Shown: positions 22,150-31,448, numbered from the stretch's first letter. The stretch: 32,332 nucleotides of DNA from an uncultured Alphaproteobacteria bacterium (GCA_904501925.1 CAJGCO010000016.1:1-32332), one strand, 5' to 3'. Notes: a model not told the origin generated them from the letters alone. Translations and numbers: made by a program.

Positions 22150-23214
22150 ATGGAGCAGGTTTTGTCTGAGAATAATCTGGTCATATCTATAGATGCTATG
22201 GGGGGGGATCATTCCCCCATGGTGGTAATAGAGGGTTTAAGCCTAGCACAGAAAAGAAATCCTGATATTAGATTCTTGGTGTACGGCGATGAAACAAAAA
22301 TTAATCAAGAGATGGATAAATTTCCAGCTTTAAGGGAAGTGTGTCAGATTTTTCACACAGAAGAATTTGTTCATAATGAAGATAAGCCATCACATGTAAT
22401 CAGAAATCGTGCGACAAGCATGTATCAAGCAGTGGAAGCCGTTAAAAAGGGTGAAGCTCAAGCTGTTGTGTCTGCCGGTAATACTGGTGCATTGATGGCT
22501 ATTTCTAAAATGGTGCTAAAAACTATCCATAAAATACACCGCCCAGCAATCATTAGTATGATGCCACGTCAAAACGGAAGATATGTTATGCTTGATTTGG
22601 GGGCAAATACAGAGTGTAATGGTATAAATTTAGCAGAGTTTGCAATTATGGGTAATATTTTTGCAAAACATGCATTAGGATTAGAAAGCCCTAGAGTCGC
22701 ATTAATGAATATTGGTGCTGAAGAAATGAAGGGTAAAGAGGAAATTCATAATGCAGCTCATATAATAAAAAATTCAAATCTCAATTTGAATTTTATAGGT
22801 TATATTGAACCTCACGAAATTCCTAAAGATAAAGCAGATGTTGTTGTTGCTGATGGGTTTAGTGGAAATATCGCACTAAAATCTGTTGAAGGTACAACAC
22901 ATCTTATTTTGCGCATAATAAAACAAAGTGTAAAAGAATCATTTTTAGCAAAATTGGGAATCCCATTTATGTTGGGCGCAATGAGAAAATTAAAAAAGAC
23001 AATGGATCCACGTTTGTATAACGGAGCAATGTTTGTTGGTCTAAACGGTTTATCCGTAAAAAGTCATGGTGGAACAGATGCGTTTGGTTTTTCTATAGCA
23101 ATTGAAAATGCTGCGCGTTTGATTAGAAAAGATTTTGTAGGAACAATTCGTCGTGAATTAGAAAATATTGATTTAGATGAACTATCACAGGAAGCATGCT
23201 ATGAAGTATACTAG
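22150..23214 (+). CDS. plsX: Phosphate acyltransferase PlsX
   Basis: 354 residues as drawn. It converts acyl-ACP to acyl-phosphate for phospholipid synthesis at the membrane. SIDAMGGDHSPMVVIEG near the start, AGNTGALMA, and VADGFSGNIALKSVEG are PlsX signatures. The start is uncertain. ATG 22150 has no Shine-Dalgarno, whereas an in-frame TTG at 22162 is preceded by GGAG at proper spacing and would give MSENNLVISIDAMGGD, closer to usual PlsX N-termini. The 3' end overlaps fabH by 14 bp. Confidence 0.95.
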   Translation: MEQVLSENNLVISIDAMGGDHSPMVVIEGLSLAQKRNPDIRFLVYGDETKINQEMDKFPALREVCQIFHTEEFVHNEDKPSHVIRNRATSMYQAVEAVKKGEAQAVVSAGNTGALMAISKMVLKTIHKIHRPAIISMMPRQNGRYVMLDLGANTECNGINLAEFAIMGNIFAKHALGLESPRVALMNIGAEEMKGKEEIHNAAHIIKNSNLNLNFIGYIEPHEIPKDKADVVVADGFSGNIALKSVEGTTHLILRIIKQSVKESFLAKLGIPFMLGAMRKLKKTMDPRLYNGAMFVGLNGLSVKSHGGTDAFGFSIAIENAARLIRKDFVGTIRRELENIDLDELSQEACYEVY

Positions 23215-24181
23215 AACTGAAATTATTGGTTGCGGGCATTATTTGCCATCAAAAGTTTTAACAAATGATGATTTATCAAAAATGGTAGATACAAATGATG
23301 AATGGATTAGTACACGTACAGGTATACGTTCTCGTCATGTGGTTGAAGAAGGTGAATTAACATCTGATATGGCGTTAAATGCAGCTAATATTGCTCTAGA
23401 AAATGCAAATATGACAGCTCAAGATATTGATTTAGTTGTTGTAGCAACACTAACACCTGATAACACAACACCATCAGTAGCTGCAAAAGTAGCAGGTCGT
23501 TTAGGTGTAAAACCTGGGACACCAGCATTTGATTTAGGTGCTGCATGTTCAGGTTTTGTATATTCAATGACAATGGTTGATAATATGATTAGACTTGGTC
23601 AAATAAAAACTGCTTTAGTTATAGGTGTTGAAAGTTTATCAAAGATTGTTGATTGGACAGATAGAAATACTTGCGTTTTATTTGGCGATGGAGCTGGTGC
23701 TGTAGTTGTTAGAGCTAAAGAAGGTGAAGGTTTAAGTTCTGATACTGGTGTTTTAGCAACAAAGATTTATGCAGATGGAACACAATATGATAGTCTAGGC
23801 ACAGATGGTGGTGTATCATCAACTAAAACAGCTGGATTCGTTCATATGAATGGCAAAGAGGTGTTCAAATATGCTGTCGGTGCAATGTGTGAAGCTTGTG
23901 ATGCTGTTTTATCTCAAGCAAATATTAGCACCAAAGAAGTAGATTGGTTGTTGCCACACCAAGCTAACATACGTATTATTTCAAGTGTTGGTCAAAAATT
24001 AGAAGTGCCAGATGAAAAAGTTATTGTAACAGTTGATCACCATGGTAATACATCTGCAGCTTCAATACCATTAGCGTTATCAGAATCTGTACAAGCAGGT
24101 AAAATTAAGAAAGGTGATTTGGTATTGATTCCAGCTATGGGTGCAGGCTTTACATGGGGTGGATTACTTATTAGATACTAA
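23201..24181 (+). CDS. fabH: Beta-ketoacyl-ACP synthase III (FabH)
   Basis: 326 residues from ATG 23201, chosen because AGGA lies 8 nt upstream and MKYTRTEIIGCGHYLP matches FabH starts; an in-frame ATG at 23177 would add eight unconserved residues. It starts fatty acid synthesis by condensing acetyl-CoA with malonyl-ACP. Catalytic Cys116 lies in AACSGF, His in PHQANIRI and Asn in HHGNTSAAS. GVESLSK and GDGAGAVV are also typical. It overlaps plsX, indicating coupling, and ihfA follows after a ~100-bp gap. Confidence 0.96.
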   Translation: MKYTRTEIIGCGHYLPSKVLTNDDLSKMVDTNDEWISTRTGIRSRHVVEEGELTSDMALNAANIALENANMTAQDIDLVVVATLTPDNTTPSVAAKVAGRLGVKPGTPAFDLGAACSGFVYSMTMVDNMIRLGQIKTALVIGVESLSKIVDWTDRNTCVLFGDGAGAVVVRAKEGEGLSSDTGVLATKIYADGTQYDSLGTDGGVSSTKTAGFVHMNGKEVFKYAVGAMCEACDAVLSQANISTKEVDWLLPHQANIRIISSVGQKLEVPDEKVIVTVDHHGNTSAASIPLALSESVQAGKIKKGDLVLIPAMGAGFTWGGLLIRY

Positions 24182-24285
24182 AAATAATCTGAATAATTTA
24201 ATAACATCATTGAATTATTGAATATTTTGATTATTCTAAGACTATAAAGATTGAACTAAAATATTTATTATATGAAAGGTAAAAA

Positions 24286-24570
24286 ATGGCTACTATTACT
24301 CGTGCGGATATCGCAGATACAATTTGTGAAGAGATTGGTTTATCTCGTAAAGATGCTGGTGATATATTAGATATGGTGATTGATGAAGTTAAATCAGAGT
24401 TAACAGCAGGACGCGATGTTAAAATTTCAACTTTTGGTTCTTTTTTACTAAAACGTAAGAGTGCTCGTGTTGGTCGTAACCCTAAGACAGGTGTTGAGGC
24501 AGAAATTACACCAAGAACAGTTATATCTTTTCGCCCATCACAAACATTAAAATCATCAATTAATAAATAA
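24286..24570 (+). CDS. ihfA: Integration host factor subunit alpha
   Basis: 94-residue DNA-bending protein of the HU/IHF family. The beta-arm region GRNPKTGVEAEITPR and the FGSF turn are conserved; the position after plsX-fabH and before a MerR gene identifies it as the alpha subunit rather than HU. Start at ATG 24286 after GAAAGGTAAAAA. A perfect terminator follows at 24578-24603. Confidence 0.92.
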   Translation: MATITRADIADTICEEIGLSRKDAGDILDMVIDEVKSELTAGRDVKISTFGSFLLKRKSARVGRNPKTGVEAEITPRTVISFRPSQTLKSSINK

Positions 24571-24577
24571 AAATATT

Positions 24578-24603
24578 AAAAGGGCGTCAAGAGACGCCCT
24601 TTT
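24578..24603 (+). terminator. Intrinsic terminator after ihfA
   Basis: AAAAGGGCGTC (24578-24588) / GACGCCCTTTT (24593-24603) with a 4-nt loop; perfect 11-bp stem. Confidence 0.9.
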
Positions 24604-24623
24604 AATCTTGTAGGGAGAGTATT

Positions 24624-25025
24624 ATGGGAGTAAATAAGTCTAAATCAGCATTTAGAAGTATTGCAGAGGTTACGGAAGATTTAAATATTGCACCACACGT
24701 TTTACGTTTTTGGGAAACCAAATTTACTCAAATTAAACCTATGAAAACAAAGAGTTCACGTCGTTATTATCGTCCAGATGATGTGGCAATACTTGAGTTA
24801 ATAAAAGAGTTGCTATATGAACGTCGCTATACAATAGAAGGTGTTCAAAAGTTATTTAAAAATCGTAGTACAAAAGATATTCTAGGTTCAGAAATTCAAA
24901 AAGATTTTTTTGAAGAAGAAACTTTACCTGTATCTTATGATAAAAGTTCAGTTGATACTATTAAGGGAGCTATTAGTGAATTAAAAGAATTAAAAAAAGA
25001 ACTTGAGAATATGGTGATAGCATAG
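24624..25025 (+). CDS. MerR-family transcriptional regulator
   Basis: 133 residues. The N-terminal winged helix-turn-helix reads SIAEVTEDLNIAPHVLRFWE, then SSRRYYRPDDVAIL, the MerR signature; the C-terminal part is a short coiled coil (SELKELKKELENM). No cysteine pattern for metal sensing. Genes of this type follow ihfA in most alphaproteobacteria; their targets are unclear. GGGAGAG precedes the ATG. Confidence 0.9.
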   Translation: MGVNKSKSAFRSIAEVTEDLNIAPHVLRFWETKFTQIKPMKTKSSRRYYRPDDVAILELIKELLYERRYTIEGVQKLFKNRSTKDILGSEIQKDFFEEETLPVSYDKSSVDTIKGAISELKELKKELENMVIA

Positions 25026-25040
25026 GGTAGGGAATTAATC

Positions 25041-25250
25041 ATGGAAGATGTAAATGGACGCTTGATGGATATTGAAATTGTTTTATCCAATTTAGAACGA
25101 ACAGTAGAAGACTTAAACGAAGTAATAATAAAACAAGGAAAAGATATTGCTTTTTTGCAAAAACAAAATCATTTTTTAGTTGAAGCAATTAGAAATACGC
25201 AAAGCACCGTTAAACCTCAAGAAGAAGAAACGCCACCACCTCATTACTAA
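25041..25250 (+). CDS. slyX: SlyX-family protein
   Basis: 69 residues, a coiled coil (LMDIEIVLSNLERTVEDLNEVI, then KQGKDIAFLQKQNHFL) ending in the PPPHY tail that marks SlyX. Function unknown in the family. It begins 15 bp after the MerR gene with GGGAATTAATC upstream and is likely cotranscribed with it. Confidence 0.85.
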   Translation: MEDVNGRLMDIEIVLSNLERTVEDLNEVIIKQGKDIAFLQKQNHFLVEAIRNTQSTVKPQEEETPPPHY

Positions 25251-25395
25251 ATAAAGTAATTTTATGCCAATTTGTAAGAATTTATTGAAAATTTAATTAA
25301 AGATTTACAAAGTATGTGTAGTGTGAAAAAATACAAAGGCCTTAGTATTTATATAAAGATAGGTATACGCAAAAAATTAAGTTTATAAAGGGTGT

Positions 25396-26880
25396 ATGAA
25401 AATGAGGAGATTATTACAAAATAACACTATGTTGTATATGGTAATATTCTTGTCTCTAAATATTGTATTTTCGTATTACAATTTTATGTTTTTTATAGGT
25501 AATCATGATTGGGATTGGGTTAAAGGAATAAGCCAAATATTACAACTAGATACAGGTATGTTTGAAGGGCGTTTTAGCAAATTTGTTTTAAATGTTATCC
25601 TATTTAGTGGTCATATATTTCCAATTCTAAATAATATAATTGCTTTTGCGATATTATCATTAGGTGTAGTAATATTATTAACATATTGGAAAATAAATAA
25701 TAATATAAATAAAATAATTATAGGGTTATTAATAGGCCTTACTCCATATATTTTAGGATGGCTTTATTTTCCTATAAATGTTTTAGGTAACTTTTCAGCA
25801 GTAATGTTTATTGCTGTTGGTATGTCTTTAATGCAAAAACAAGGAAAAAAATATATAGTTGTATCAATATTTACATATATATTGGCTCTAGGTGTTTATC
25901 CTAGTACTATGGAAATGATGTTAATATGTACATCTTTTTATCATTTATTAAATAAAACATCAAAAACATCACAAATAATAAAAGACTTTGCTATTGTAGT
26001 TCTATCTTTGATTATTTTTAAAATATTATTGTACGTTTTAATTAAATATAACCTAGTGTATGGTGATTATTATAACTTAAAAACAATAGGTGTTAATGAT
26101 ATAATAACAAGAATTCCTTCAACAATAAAATTAATATTAAAACAGTTGATATATACATTACCTTTTTTTCCTTTGTCACTTAAAATTGTAGGGTTAAGTA
26201 TTGTAATTACAGCAATATACAGTGCAGGATTAAGTAAAAAAAATATAATGCTATGGTGTGTAATACTATCATCAAGTGTTTTAAGTGCATTTATTAGTGT
26301 ATCTCAAACAGAAGTAGCATTTCAGCCACGCATAAATTATTATAGTATAACGTATATATATGCTGGATCGCTTGCTATCTTATTGGAAAATAAACAATTT
26401 ATAAAAAATTTAGGATATTTGTTAGGCCTCTATATTATAAGTATTTTTATAGTGCAAGATGTATATGCTCAAAAAGTTTGGTTTTTAGGTAAAAATGCTG
26501 AAGAGAAACTAGTTGAGCGTATGATTGTAAGAATAGAAGAGACAGCTAAAAATTATCCTCTTGTTCCAATTGTAACTAGTGAAATATCTTTAAGAAAAAG
26601 ATTTTATAATGAGAAATATCAAATAAGTAGCCAGTATCTGCTAGATAACTCTTTTATGGTAAGACATATTCCATCTGGAATGTTTAATTTTTATTATCCA
26701 ACTCAAATATTTTATAGTTTATCACGCATATCCGAAGTTTCAGAAGATATGTACAACTATTTAGTTAATGTATCAAATCCATGGCCCAATATTGCAGGTG
26801 TATATGTTGATGAAAAATACGTTATTATAAATTCAACCCAAGATGGAATTAAAGCAATTCAAAGTCAATTACCAAAATAA
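25396..26880 (+). CDS. GtrII-like membrane glucosyltransferase
   Basis: 494 residues with about ten membrane segments and a soluble C-terminal tail (~370-494). The first periplasmic loop contains GNHDWDWVKG and later EGRFSKFVLN, resembling the acidic D-D-W...G-R-W motif of the GtrII/Glucos_trans_II family that adds glucosyl residues to O-antigen or related glycans. AAAGGG lies upstream of ATG 25396; a second ATG two codons later is also possible. No gtrA/gtrB partner genes lie beside it, so the assignment is to fold and not to a defined O-antigen system. Confidence 0.65.
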   Translation: MKMRRLLQNNTMLYMVIFLSLNIVFSYYNFMFFIGNHDWDWVKGISQILQLDTGMFEGRFSKFVLNVILFSGHIFPILNNIIAFAILSLGVVILLTYWKINNNINKIIIGLLIGLTPYILGWLYFPINVLGNFSAVMFIAVGMSLMQKQGKKYIVVSIFTYILALGVYPSTMEMMLICTSFYHLLNKTSKTSQIIKDFAIVVLSLIIFKILLYVLIKYNLVYGDYYNLKTIGVNDIITRIPSTIKLILKQLIYTLPFFPLSLKIVGLSIVITAIYSAGLSKKNIMLWCVILSSSVLSAFISVSQTEVAFQPRINYYSITYIYAGSLAILLENKQFIKNLGYLLGLYIISIFIVQDVYAQKVWFLGKNAEEKLVERMIVRIEETAKNYPLVPIVTSEISLRKRFYNEKYQISSQYLLDNSFMVRHIPSGMFNFYYPTQIFYSLSRISEVSEDMYNYLVNVSNPWPNIAGVYVDEKYVIINSTQDGIKAIQSQLPK

Positions 26881-26893
26881 TTTAAAAAAAATA

Positions 26894-26923
26894 CTTGATT
26901 TTTCTATATCTGACTAACTACAT
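26894..26923 (+). promoter_or_regulatory. Candidate RpoH (heat-shock) promoter of clpB
   Basis: CTTGAT (26894-26899), an 18-bp spacer and CTACAT (26918-26923) approximate the alphaproteobacterial RpoH pattern CTTGAA-N17-CYTATNT; clpB is a classic RpoH target. Match is imperfect. Confidence 0.4.
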
Positions 26924-26944
26924 AATGTATAAAGGAGAAAAGTC

Positions 26945-29503
26945 ATGAATATAGATAAGTATACAACTGCCAGTCAAGAACTAATAAAAAACTCAATCGA
27001 TATTGCTATACAACAAGGAAATCAATTTGTAACTCCACTGCATTTATTAGAAGCCATAATTGGTCAAAATAATGCAGTTATGAATAATTTAATAATATCA
27101 AGTGGAGGTAATTTAGATAAATTAAAAAAAATAACTAAACAAGAGTTATCAAAACTGCCATCGGTAAGTGGTGAAAATATACAAAGCTCATTATCTCAAG
27201 AATACAACAAGTTATTAATTGAAGCTCAATCATTATCTCAAAAAAGTAATGACCAATATGTGACGCAAGAACGTTTGCTACAAGCATTAGTTATGAGTTC
27301 AGGAAGTAAAACCACAGATTTGTTAAAAACAGTAGGCGTAGATGCTCTAAAGTTAAATAATTTAATAAAAGAATATAGAAATGGTAGATTAGCAGATACA
27401 CCAGATGCAGAAAATACTTTTGAAAGCCTAAAGAAATATACTCAAGATTTAACGCAGCGCGCAAGAGAAGGAAAACTTGATCCAGTAATTGGTCGAGAGC
27501 AAGAAATTAGACGAACAATGCAAGTTTTATCCCGAAGAACTAAAAATAATCCAGTGCTAATAGGAGAGCCCGGTGTTGGTAAAACAGCTATTGTTGAAGG
27601 GTTAGCTATGCGCATTGTGAATAACGATGTTCCTGAAAGCTTAAAAAATAAAAAGTTATTATCCTTAGATATGGGAGCATTGATAGCTGGAGCTAAGTAT
27701 AGAGGTGAGTTTGAAGAACGCTTAAAATCAGTCTTAAAAGAAATAGAAGAAGCTAATGGTAATATAATTTTATTTATAGATGAAATGCATACAATTGTTG
27801 GAGCAGGGGCTGAAGCAGGCTCAATGGATGCCTCAAACTTATTAAAGCCATCTCTAGCAAGAGGTGAATTACATTGTATCGGAGCAACCACATTAAATGA
27901 ATATAAAAAATATGTAGAAAAAGATACGGCATTAGCAAGACGTTTTCAACCTGTATATGTAAATGAACCCGATGTTGAAGAAACAATAACAATTTTACGT
28001 GGAATAAAAGAAAAATTTGAACTTCATCATGGAGTTAGAATATCAGATGCATCTTTAATATCAGCTGCTGTTTTAGCTGATAGATATATATCAGATAGAT
28101 ATATGCCAGATAAAGCAATAGACTTAATAGATGAAGCAGCTTCATCTTTAAGAATGAGTATAGATAGTAAACCAGAAGAGCTTGATAGCATAGATAGAAG
28201 GTTGCTACAATTAAAAATAGAAAAAGAAGCCTTAAAGAAAGAACATGATAATCATTCTAAAGAACGTTTAAGCGAAGTAGAAAAAGAAATAGCAAACAAC
28301 ACAGAGCAATCTTTATATTTAAGTGCAAAGTGGCTAGCTGAAAAAGAAAATATTCAAAAAATAACAGAATTAAAAGATAGCCTAGATAAAGCAAGAAATG
28401 AGGTGAAAATAGCAGAGCGCAATGGGCAATATGAGCAAGCCGGACAATTGCAGTATGTTATTATTCCAAATTTAAGCAAACAACTAGAAGAATTAGAAAA
28501 AAATACAATAAAAACTCAACAGCAAACCTTACAACCTGAAGATATTGCTAAAGTAGTATCTAAGTGGACAGGTATTCCAACGGATAAAATGTTATCATCT
28601 GAAAAAGAAAAATTACTAAAACTTGAAGAGTTTTTATCTCAAAGGGTAATAGGTCAACATCAAGCTGTATTAGCTGTATCAAATGCAATAAGGCGTTCTC
28701 GTTCTGGTATATCAAATCCAAATCAACCAATTGGTTCTTTTCTATTTTTGGGTCCAACCGGTGTTGGTAAAACCGAGTTAAGCAAAACACTTGCAGAGTT
28801 CTTGTTTAATGATGAAAATGCAATGTTACGAGTTGATATGTCAGAATATATGGAAAAACATTCTGTTTCTCGTCTAATTGGTTCACCACCCGGATATGTA
28901 GGTTATGATGAAGGAGGTATTTTAACAGAAAGTGTGAGAAGACGTCCATATCAAGTAATATTATTTGATGAAATAGAAAAAGCTCATAAAGATGTATTTA
29001 ATATATTATTACAAGTATTAGATGATGGTAGATTAACTGATAGTAAAGGACGTACAGTTGATTTCAAAAATACTATAATAATTATGACATCAAATATTGG
29101 AGCTGCTTATTTAACAGATACCTCAATTTCTCAAACTAAACAAGAGGAGTTGGTGTTAAATGATTTGAAACAATCATTTAGACCGGAGTTTATCAATAGA
29201 ATAGATGATATAATAATTTTTAATCGTCTAAATAAAGAAGATATAAGGGCAATATCCAACTTAGCTATTAAAAATATAGAAAAAAGACTAGCTGATAGAA
29301 ATATAAAACTATCATTTAGTAAGCAAGCATTAGATTGGATTATTGATAATGGTTATGATGAAATATATGGGGCACGCCCACTAAAAAGACTATTAAAAAG
29401 GGAGCTAGAAAATAAATTAGCCTTTGCTATTTTATCAGGGGAAATTGAAGATAATCAAATAATTAACGTAAAACTAGTAGATAATATGTTACAGTTTTGT
29501 TAA
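26945..29503 (+). CDS. clpB: ATP-dependent disaggregase ClpB
   Basis: 852 residues, the normal length. Domain order: N-terminal Clp repeat (1-145), AAA+ module 1 with Walker A GEPGVGKT at 207-214, middle coiled-coil propeller (~400-520), AAA+ module 2 with Walker A GPTGVGKT at 603-610, and a C-terminal D2-small domain with NGYDEIYGARPLKR. The middle domain distinguishes it from ClpA/ClpC. It rescues aggregated protein with DnaK. AAAGGAGAAAA precedes the ATG. Confidence 0.97.
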   Translation: MNIDKYTTASQELIKNSIDIAIQQGNQFVTPLHLLEAIIGQNNAVMNNLIISSGGNLDKLKKITKQELSKLPSVSGENIQSSLSQEYNKLLIEAQSLSQKSNDQYVTQERLLQALVMSSGSKTTDLLKTVGVDALKLNNLIKEYRNGRLADTPDAENTFESLKKYTQDLTQRAREGKLDPVIGREQEIRRTMQVLSRRTKNNPVLIGEPGVGKTAIVEGLAMRIVNNDVPESLKNKKLLSLDMGALIAGAKYRGEFEERLKSVLKEIEEANGNIILFIDEMHTIVGAGAEAGSMDASNLLKPSLARGELHCIGATTLNEYKKYVEKDTALARRFQPVYVNEPDVEETITILRGIKEKFELHHGVRISDASLISAAVLADRYISDRYMPDKAIDLIDEAASSLRMSIDSKPEELDSIDRRLLQLKIEKEALKKEHDNHSKERLSEVEKEIANNTEQSLYLSAKWLAEKENIQKITELKDSLDKARNEVKIAERNGQYEQAGQLQYVIIPNLSKQLEELEKNTIKTQQQTLQPEDIAKVVSKWTGIPTDKMLSSEKEKLLKLEEFLSQRVIGQHQAVLAVSNAIRRSRSGISNPNQPIGSFLFLGPTGVGKTELSKTLAEFLFNDENAMLRVDMSEYMEKHSVSRLIGSPPGYVGYDEGGILTESVRRRPYQVILFDEIEKAHKDVFNILLQVLDDGRLTDSKGRTVDFKNTIIIMTSNIGAAYLTDTSISQTKQEELVLNDLKQSFRPEFINRIDDIIIFNRLNKEDIRAISNLAIKNIEKRLADRNIKLSFSKQALDWIIDNGYDEIYGARPLKRLLKRELENKLAFAILSGEIEDNQIINVKLVDNMLQFC

Positions 29504-29528
29504 ATCTATTCTAAATTTCCTAAAAGTC

Positions 29529-29557
29529 TTTACAATGCCTAAAAAATATGCTACAAT
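29529..29557 (+). promoter_or_regulatory. Sigma-70-type promoter
   Basis: TTTACA (29529-29534), 17 bp, TACAAT (29552-29557), 33 bp upstream of ATG 29591. Confidence 0.65.
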
Positions 29558-29590
29558 TATCCATATAGTAATTATGGATATGGTGATGCT

Positions 29591-30313
29591 ATGGTTAGTA
29601 AAAATGAGCTAATAAGTGGAAGTCAGACTAGTGAATTAATTAGTAGAGCTCTTCGAGATGATGATAAAGAGAACGCGCTTCGTATCATTGAACAAAAATA
29701 TGGGTCTAATGCTAAAAGAATGTTAGAAAACCTTATAAAATATACCAATATGAATCACCAAGAGTTAGCCAGAGTATTTGAAAAAATTTCTGATAAATTA
29801 GAGCAGTCAATAGAAAAAATTGAAAAACACGAAAGATTAGAAGAGAAAATTGCAAAAGAAATAGCAGATGCTCAAATACAAGAAGAAATGAAAAGATTAG
29901 CTGAAGAAACGGAAAAAGCTCAATTAGCCGCTGAAATTAGAGAGCAACGTTTCAATGAAAGAGTTAAATGGTATGAAGAGCGTAAAAAAGCTCGTGCAAA
30001 AGAAATGAAACTTAAAAAAGAAGAAGAAAAACGCCTTAAAAAAGAAGAAAAAGATTTAAAACAAAGAATGGAAAAAGAAAAGGATAAAGCTAAAAAAGCT
30101 GAATATCAGAGAAGATTAGAGCGTTTAGAGCAAAGGAAAAAAGTTCTACAAAGAGAAAAAGAAGAACTTGAAAGACAACAAAAAACAGATGAAAAAGAGT
30201 TCAAAAAAGAAAAGAATGCCAACGAAAAAGCAAGAAGAGACGATAAAAAAAGAATTCAACATAATCAAGAGCTTTTGCAACAATATAATAAACAAAGACA
30301 TAATGAAAGATAA
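29591..30313 (+). CDS. Highly charged coiled-coil protein, unknown function
   Basis: 240 residues. The first ~75 (SQTSELISRALRDDDKENALRIIEQKYG) form a small helical domain; the remainder is almost wholly Lys/Glu/Arg-rich coiled coil (LKKEEEKRLKKEEKDLKQR and similar). No membrane segment or signal. I recognise no family. It has its own good promoter and a terminator at 30342-30374, so it is monocistronic. GGTGATGCT before ATG is a weak Shine-Dalgarno. Confidence 0.65.
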   Translation: MVSKNELISGSQTSELISRALRDDDKENALRIIEQKYGSNAKRMLENLIKYTNMNHQELARVFEKISDKLEQSIEKIEKHERLEEKIAKEIADAQIQEEMKRLAEETEKAQLAAEIREQRFNERVKWYEERKKARAKEMKLKKEEEKRLKKEEKDLKQRMEKEKDKAKKAEYQRRLERLEQRKKVLQREKEELERQQKTDEKEFKKEKNANEKARRDDKKRIQHNQELLQQYNKQRHNER

Positions 30314-30341
30314 TAATTTTCTAATCTTTGCTACATAAAAT

Positions 30342-30374
30342 AACCCCCTTATAATCTTATGATTACAAGGGGTT
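30342..30374. terminator. Bidirectional terminator
   Basis: A long hairpin, AACCCCCTTATAATC against GATTACAAGGGGTT, separates the convergent genes ending at 30313 and 30395. A related hairpin recurs at 30773-30800. Confidence 0.8.
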
Positions 30375-30394
30375 TTGTTTAGTTTTGAGTAAGT

Positions 30395-30646
30395 TTACTC
30401 ATTTTGGGCCCATTCAACAATTTCATTCCAGCAGTAATTTAATAATATTAGAACAGCTCCTACTAAAATAGCGCCCCAATAAATTACAGCTATTGTTCCC
30501 AGTATAACTAAGAACACGCCAGTAATTCCCCAGTCGTTCATCAGTGCTGAAATACCTAGTGGAATGAACATTGTTAAAATTAACAAAAATGCCAAAGTAT
30601 GATGGTTGTTTACCCACAATACCATCTTTTTTAAAAAATTAACCAT
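30395..30646 (-). CDS. Small membrane protein, unknown function
   Basis: 83 residues with two to three hydrophobic segments (TLAFLLILTMFIPLGIS; GVFLVILGTIAVIYWGAILVGAVLIL) and a short acidic tail. No family recognised. There is no Shine-Dalgarno before ATG 30646; M8 is an alternative start. It has the repeated promoter/leader also seen upstream of the two following units (30699-30728). Confidence 0.6.
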   Translation of the reverse strand: MVNFLKKMVLWVNNHHTLAFLLILTMFIPLGISALMNDWGITGVFLVILGTIAVIYWGAILVGAVLILLNYCWNEIVEWAQNE

Positions 30647-30698
30647 AACATAATATTTTTATAAAAATTTATTATTAGGGAGGATGGTAAATCAAATG

Positions 30699-30728
30699 TT
30701 TTTATTAGTCAAATGTTTTTTTTGTCAA
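30699..30728 (-). promoter_or_regulatory. Promoter/leader repeat P3
   Basis: On the minus strand TTGACA (30723-30728) is followed by an A/T-rich -10 region and then by a TTACCATCCTCCCTAATAATAA leader block that resembles those of P1 and P2. Confidence 0.45.
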
Positions 30729-30772
30729 TTTTGCATGGTACTTTTTTATCTTAAAAAGTATATAAAAAAAAT

Positions 30773-30800
30773 CCCCTGCAATCATAAGATTGCAAAGGGG
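30773..30800 (-). terminator. Terminator of the 30847-31062 gene
   Basis: CCCCTGCAATC (30773-30783) / GATTGCAAAGGGG (30788-30800) with an A-run on its left, giving a T-tail on the minus strand. Confidence 0.8.
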
Positions 30801-30846
30801 GGAATTTTTGGATAACGTATTTTTTTAAGATTATTTACTTTTGGGT

Positions 30847-31062
30847 TTATTCTTTCACATCATTGCCTTTATACTTGTCGGCAATCCTTTTTGCAAATTC
30901 ATTGTTAACAATTTTTTGTTGAACGTCTTTTCTGTGTTTATTTACACGCTTATTTTCCTTAGAAAAAGCAATAATAAAATAAACAACACTCACAATAACG
31001 ATTGTTAAAGGAACAATAAAATCCCAAGAGAGCTCTTTAATAAAATCAATATTTTTTTCCAT
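30847..31062 (-). CDS. Small single-span membrane protein, unknown function
   Basis: 71 residues: a short acidic N-terminus, one membrane segment (VPLTIVIVSVVYFIIAFS) and a strongly basic C-terminal tail (KENKRVNKHRKD...). No family recognised. No Shine-Dalgarno; the start at 31062 follows CTAACTATTAAAAATG, the A-rich leader type shared in this cluster. It has promoter repeat P2 upstream and a terminator downstream. Confidence 0.6.
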   Translation of the reverse strand: MEKNIDFIKELSWDFIVPLTIVIVSVVYFIIAFSKENKRVNKHRKDVQQKIVNNEFAKRIADKYKGNDVKE

Positions 31063-31104
31063 GATATATACATTTTTAATAGTTAGACATCATAATTTCA
31101 AATA

Positions 31105-31157
31105 GTGTGCAGAGGATAACCTGTTTCATTATAAAAATCAAAATGTTTTATATAAAG
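31105..31157 (-). promoter_or_regulatory. Promoter/leader repeat P2
   Basis: Bases 31105-31157 align closely with 31942-31994. On the minus strand the -10 is TATAAT (31128-31133), with a weak -35 near 31152-31157; the transcript would start GAAACAGGTTATCC and drive the 71-aa gene. Confidence 0.5.
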
Positions 31158-31160
31158 TTT

Positions 31161-31190
31161 ACCACTCACAATAATAAAATTGCGAGTGGT
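31161..31190 (-). terminator. Hairpin downstream of the 31209-31448 gene
   Basis: ACCACTCACAAT (31161-31172) / ATTGCGAGTGGT (31179-31190), one mismatch; the T-run is better on the plus strand. Confidence 0.55.
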
Positions 31191-31208
31191 TTTTGAAATG
31201 TTTAATGG

Positions 31209-31448
31209 TTATTTATTTTTACAGTATTTGACACTATCTGTATCTATCTTGTGATGAAAACAATACAATGTGTGGTCAATATCTGTCGTTGAAGTAATCA
31301 GAAGTTCTCTGTGTTGAAACTTGGCACGCACAGGTAGTCCAATAGTTTCACTTAAAGACTTCATTTCTTTTAGAACAAGCCAAGGTCCTGAATATTCATT
31401 TGGCTTTACAACAACTTCGTTAAAACATTGAAAAGTTTTAGTTTCCAT
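31209..31448 (-). CDS. Small soluble protein, unknown function
   Basis: 79 residues with mixed alpha/beta appearance (TFQCFNEVVVKPNEYSG, then PVRAKFQHRELLIT) and no membrane segment. Two cysteines near the C-terminus (LYCFHH, VKYCKNK). No family recognised. The leader ATAACCATTAAAAACTTTATAAAATATG lacks a Shine-Dalgarno, like its neighbours. It is probably cotranscribed with the upstream 36-aa and 91-aa genes. Confidence 0.5.
   Translation of the reverse strand: METKTFQCFNEVVVKPNEYSGPWLVLKEMKSLSETIGLPVRAKFQHRELLITSTTDIDHTLYCFHHKIDTDSVKYCKNK

Noticed and set aside
27442..27891. Long antisense frames within clpB (also at 27774-27992 and 28560-28790)
   Set aside because: They are shadows of a clearly coding clpB frame.
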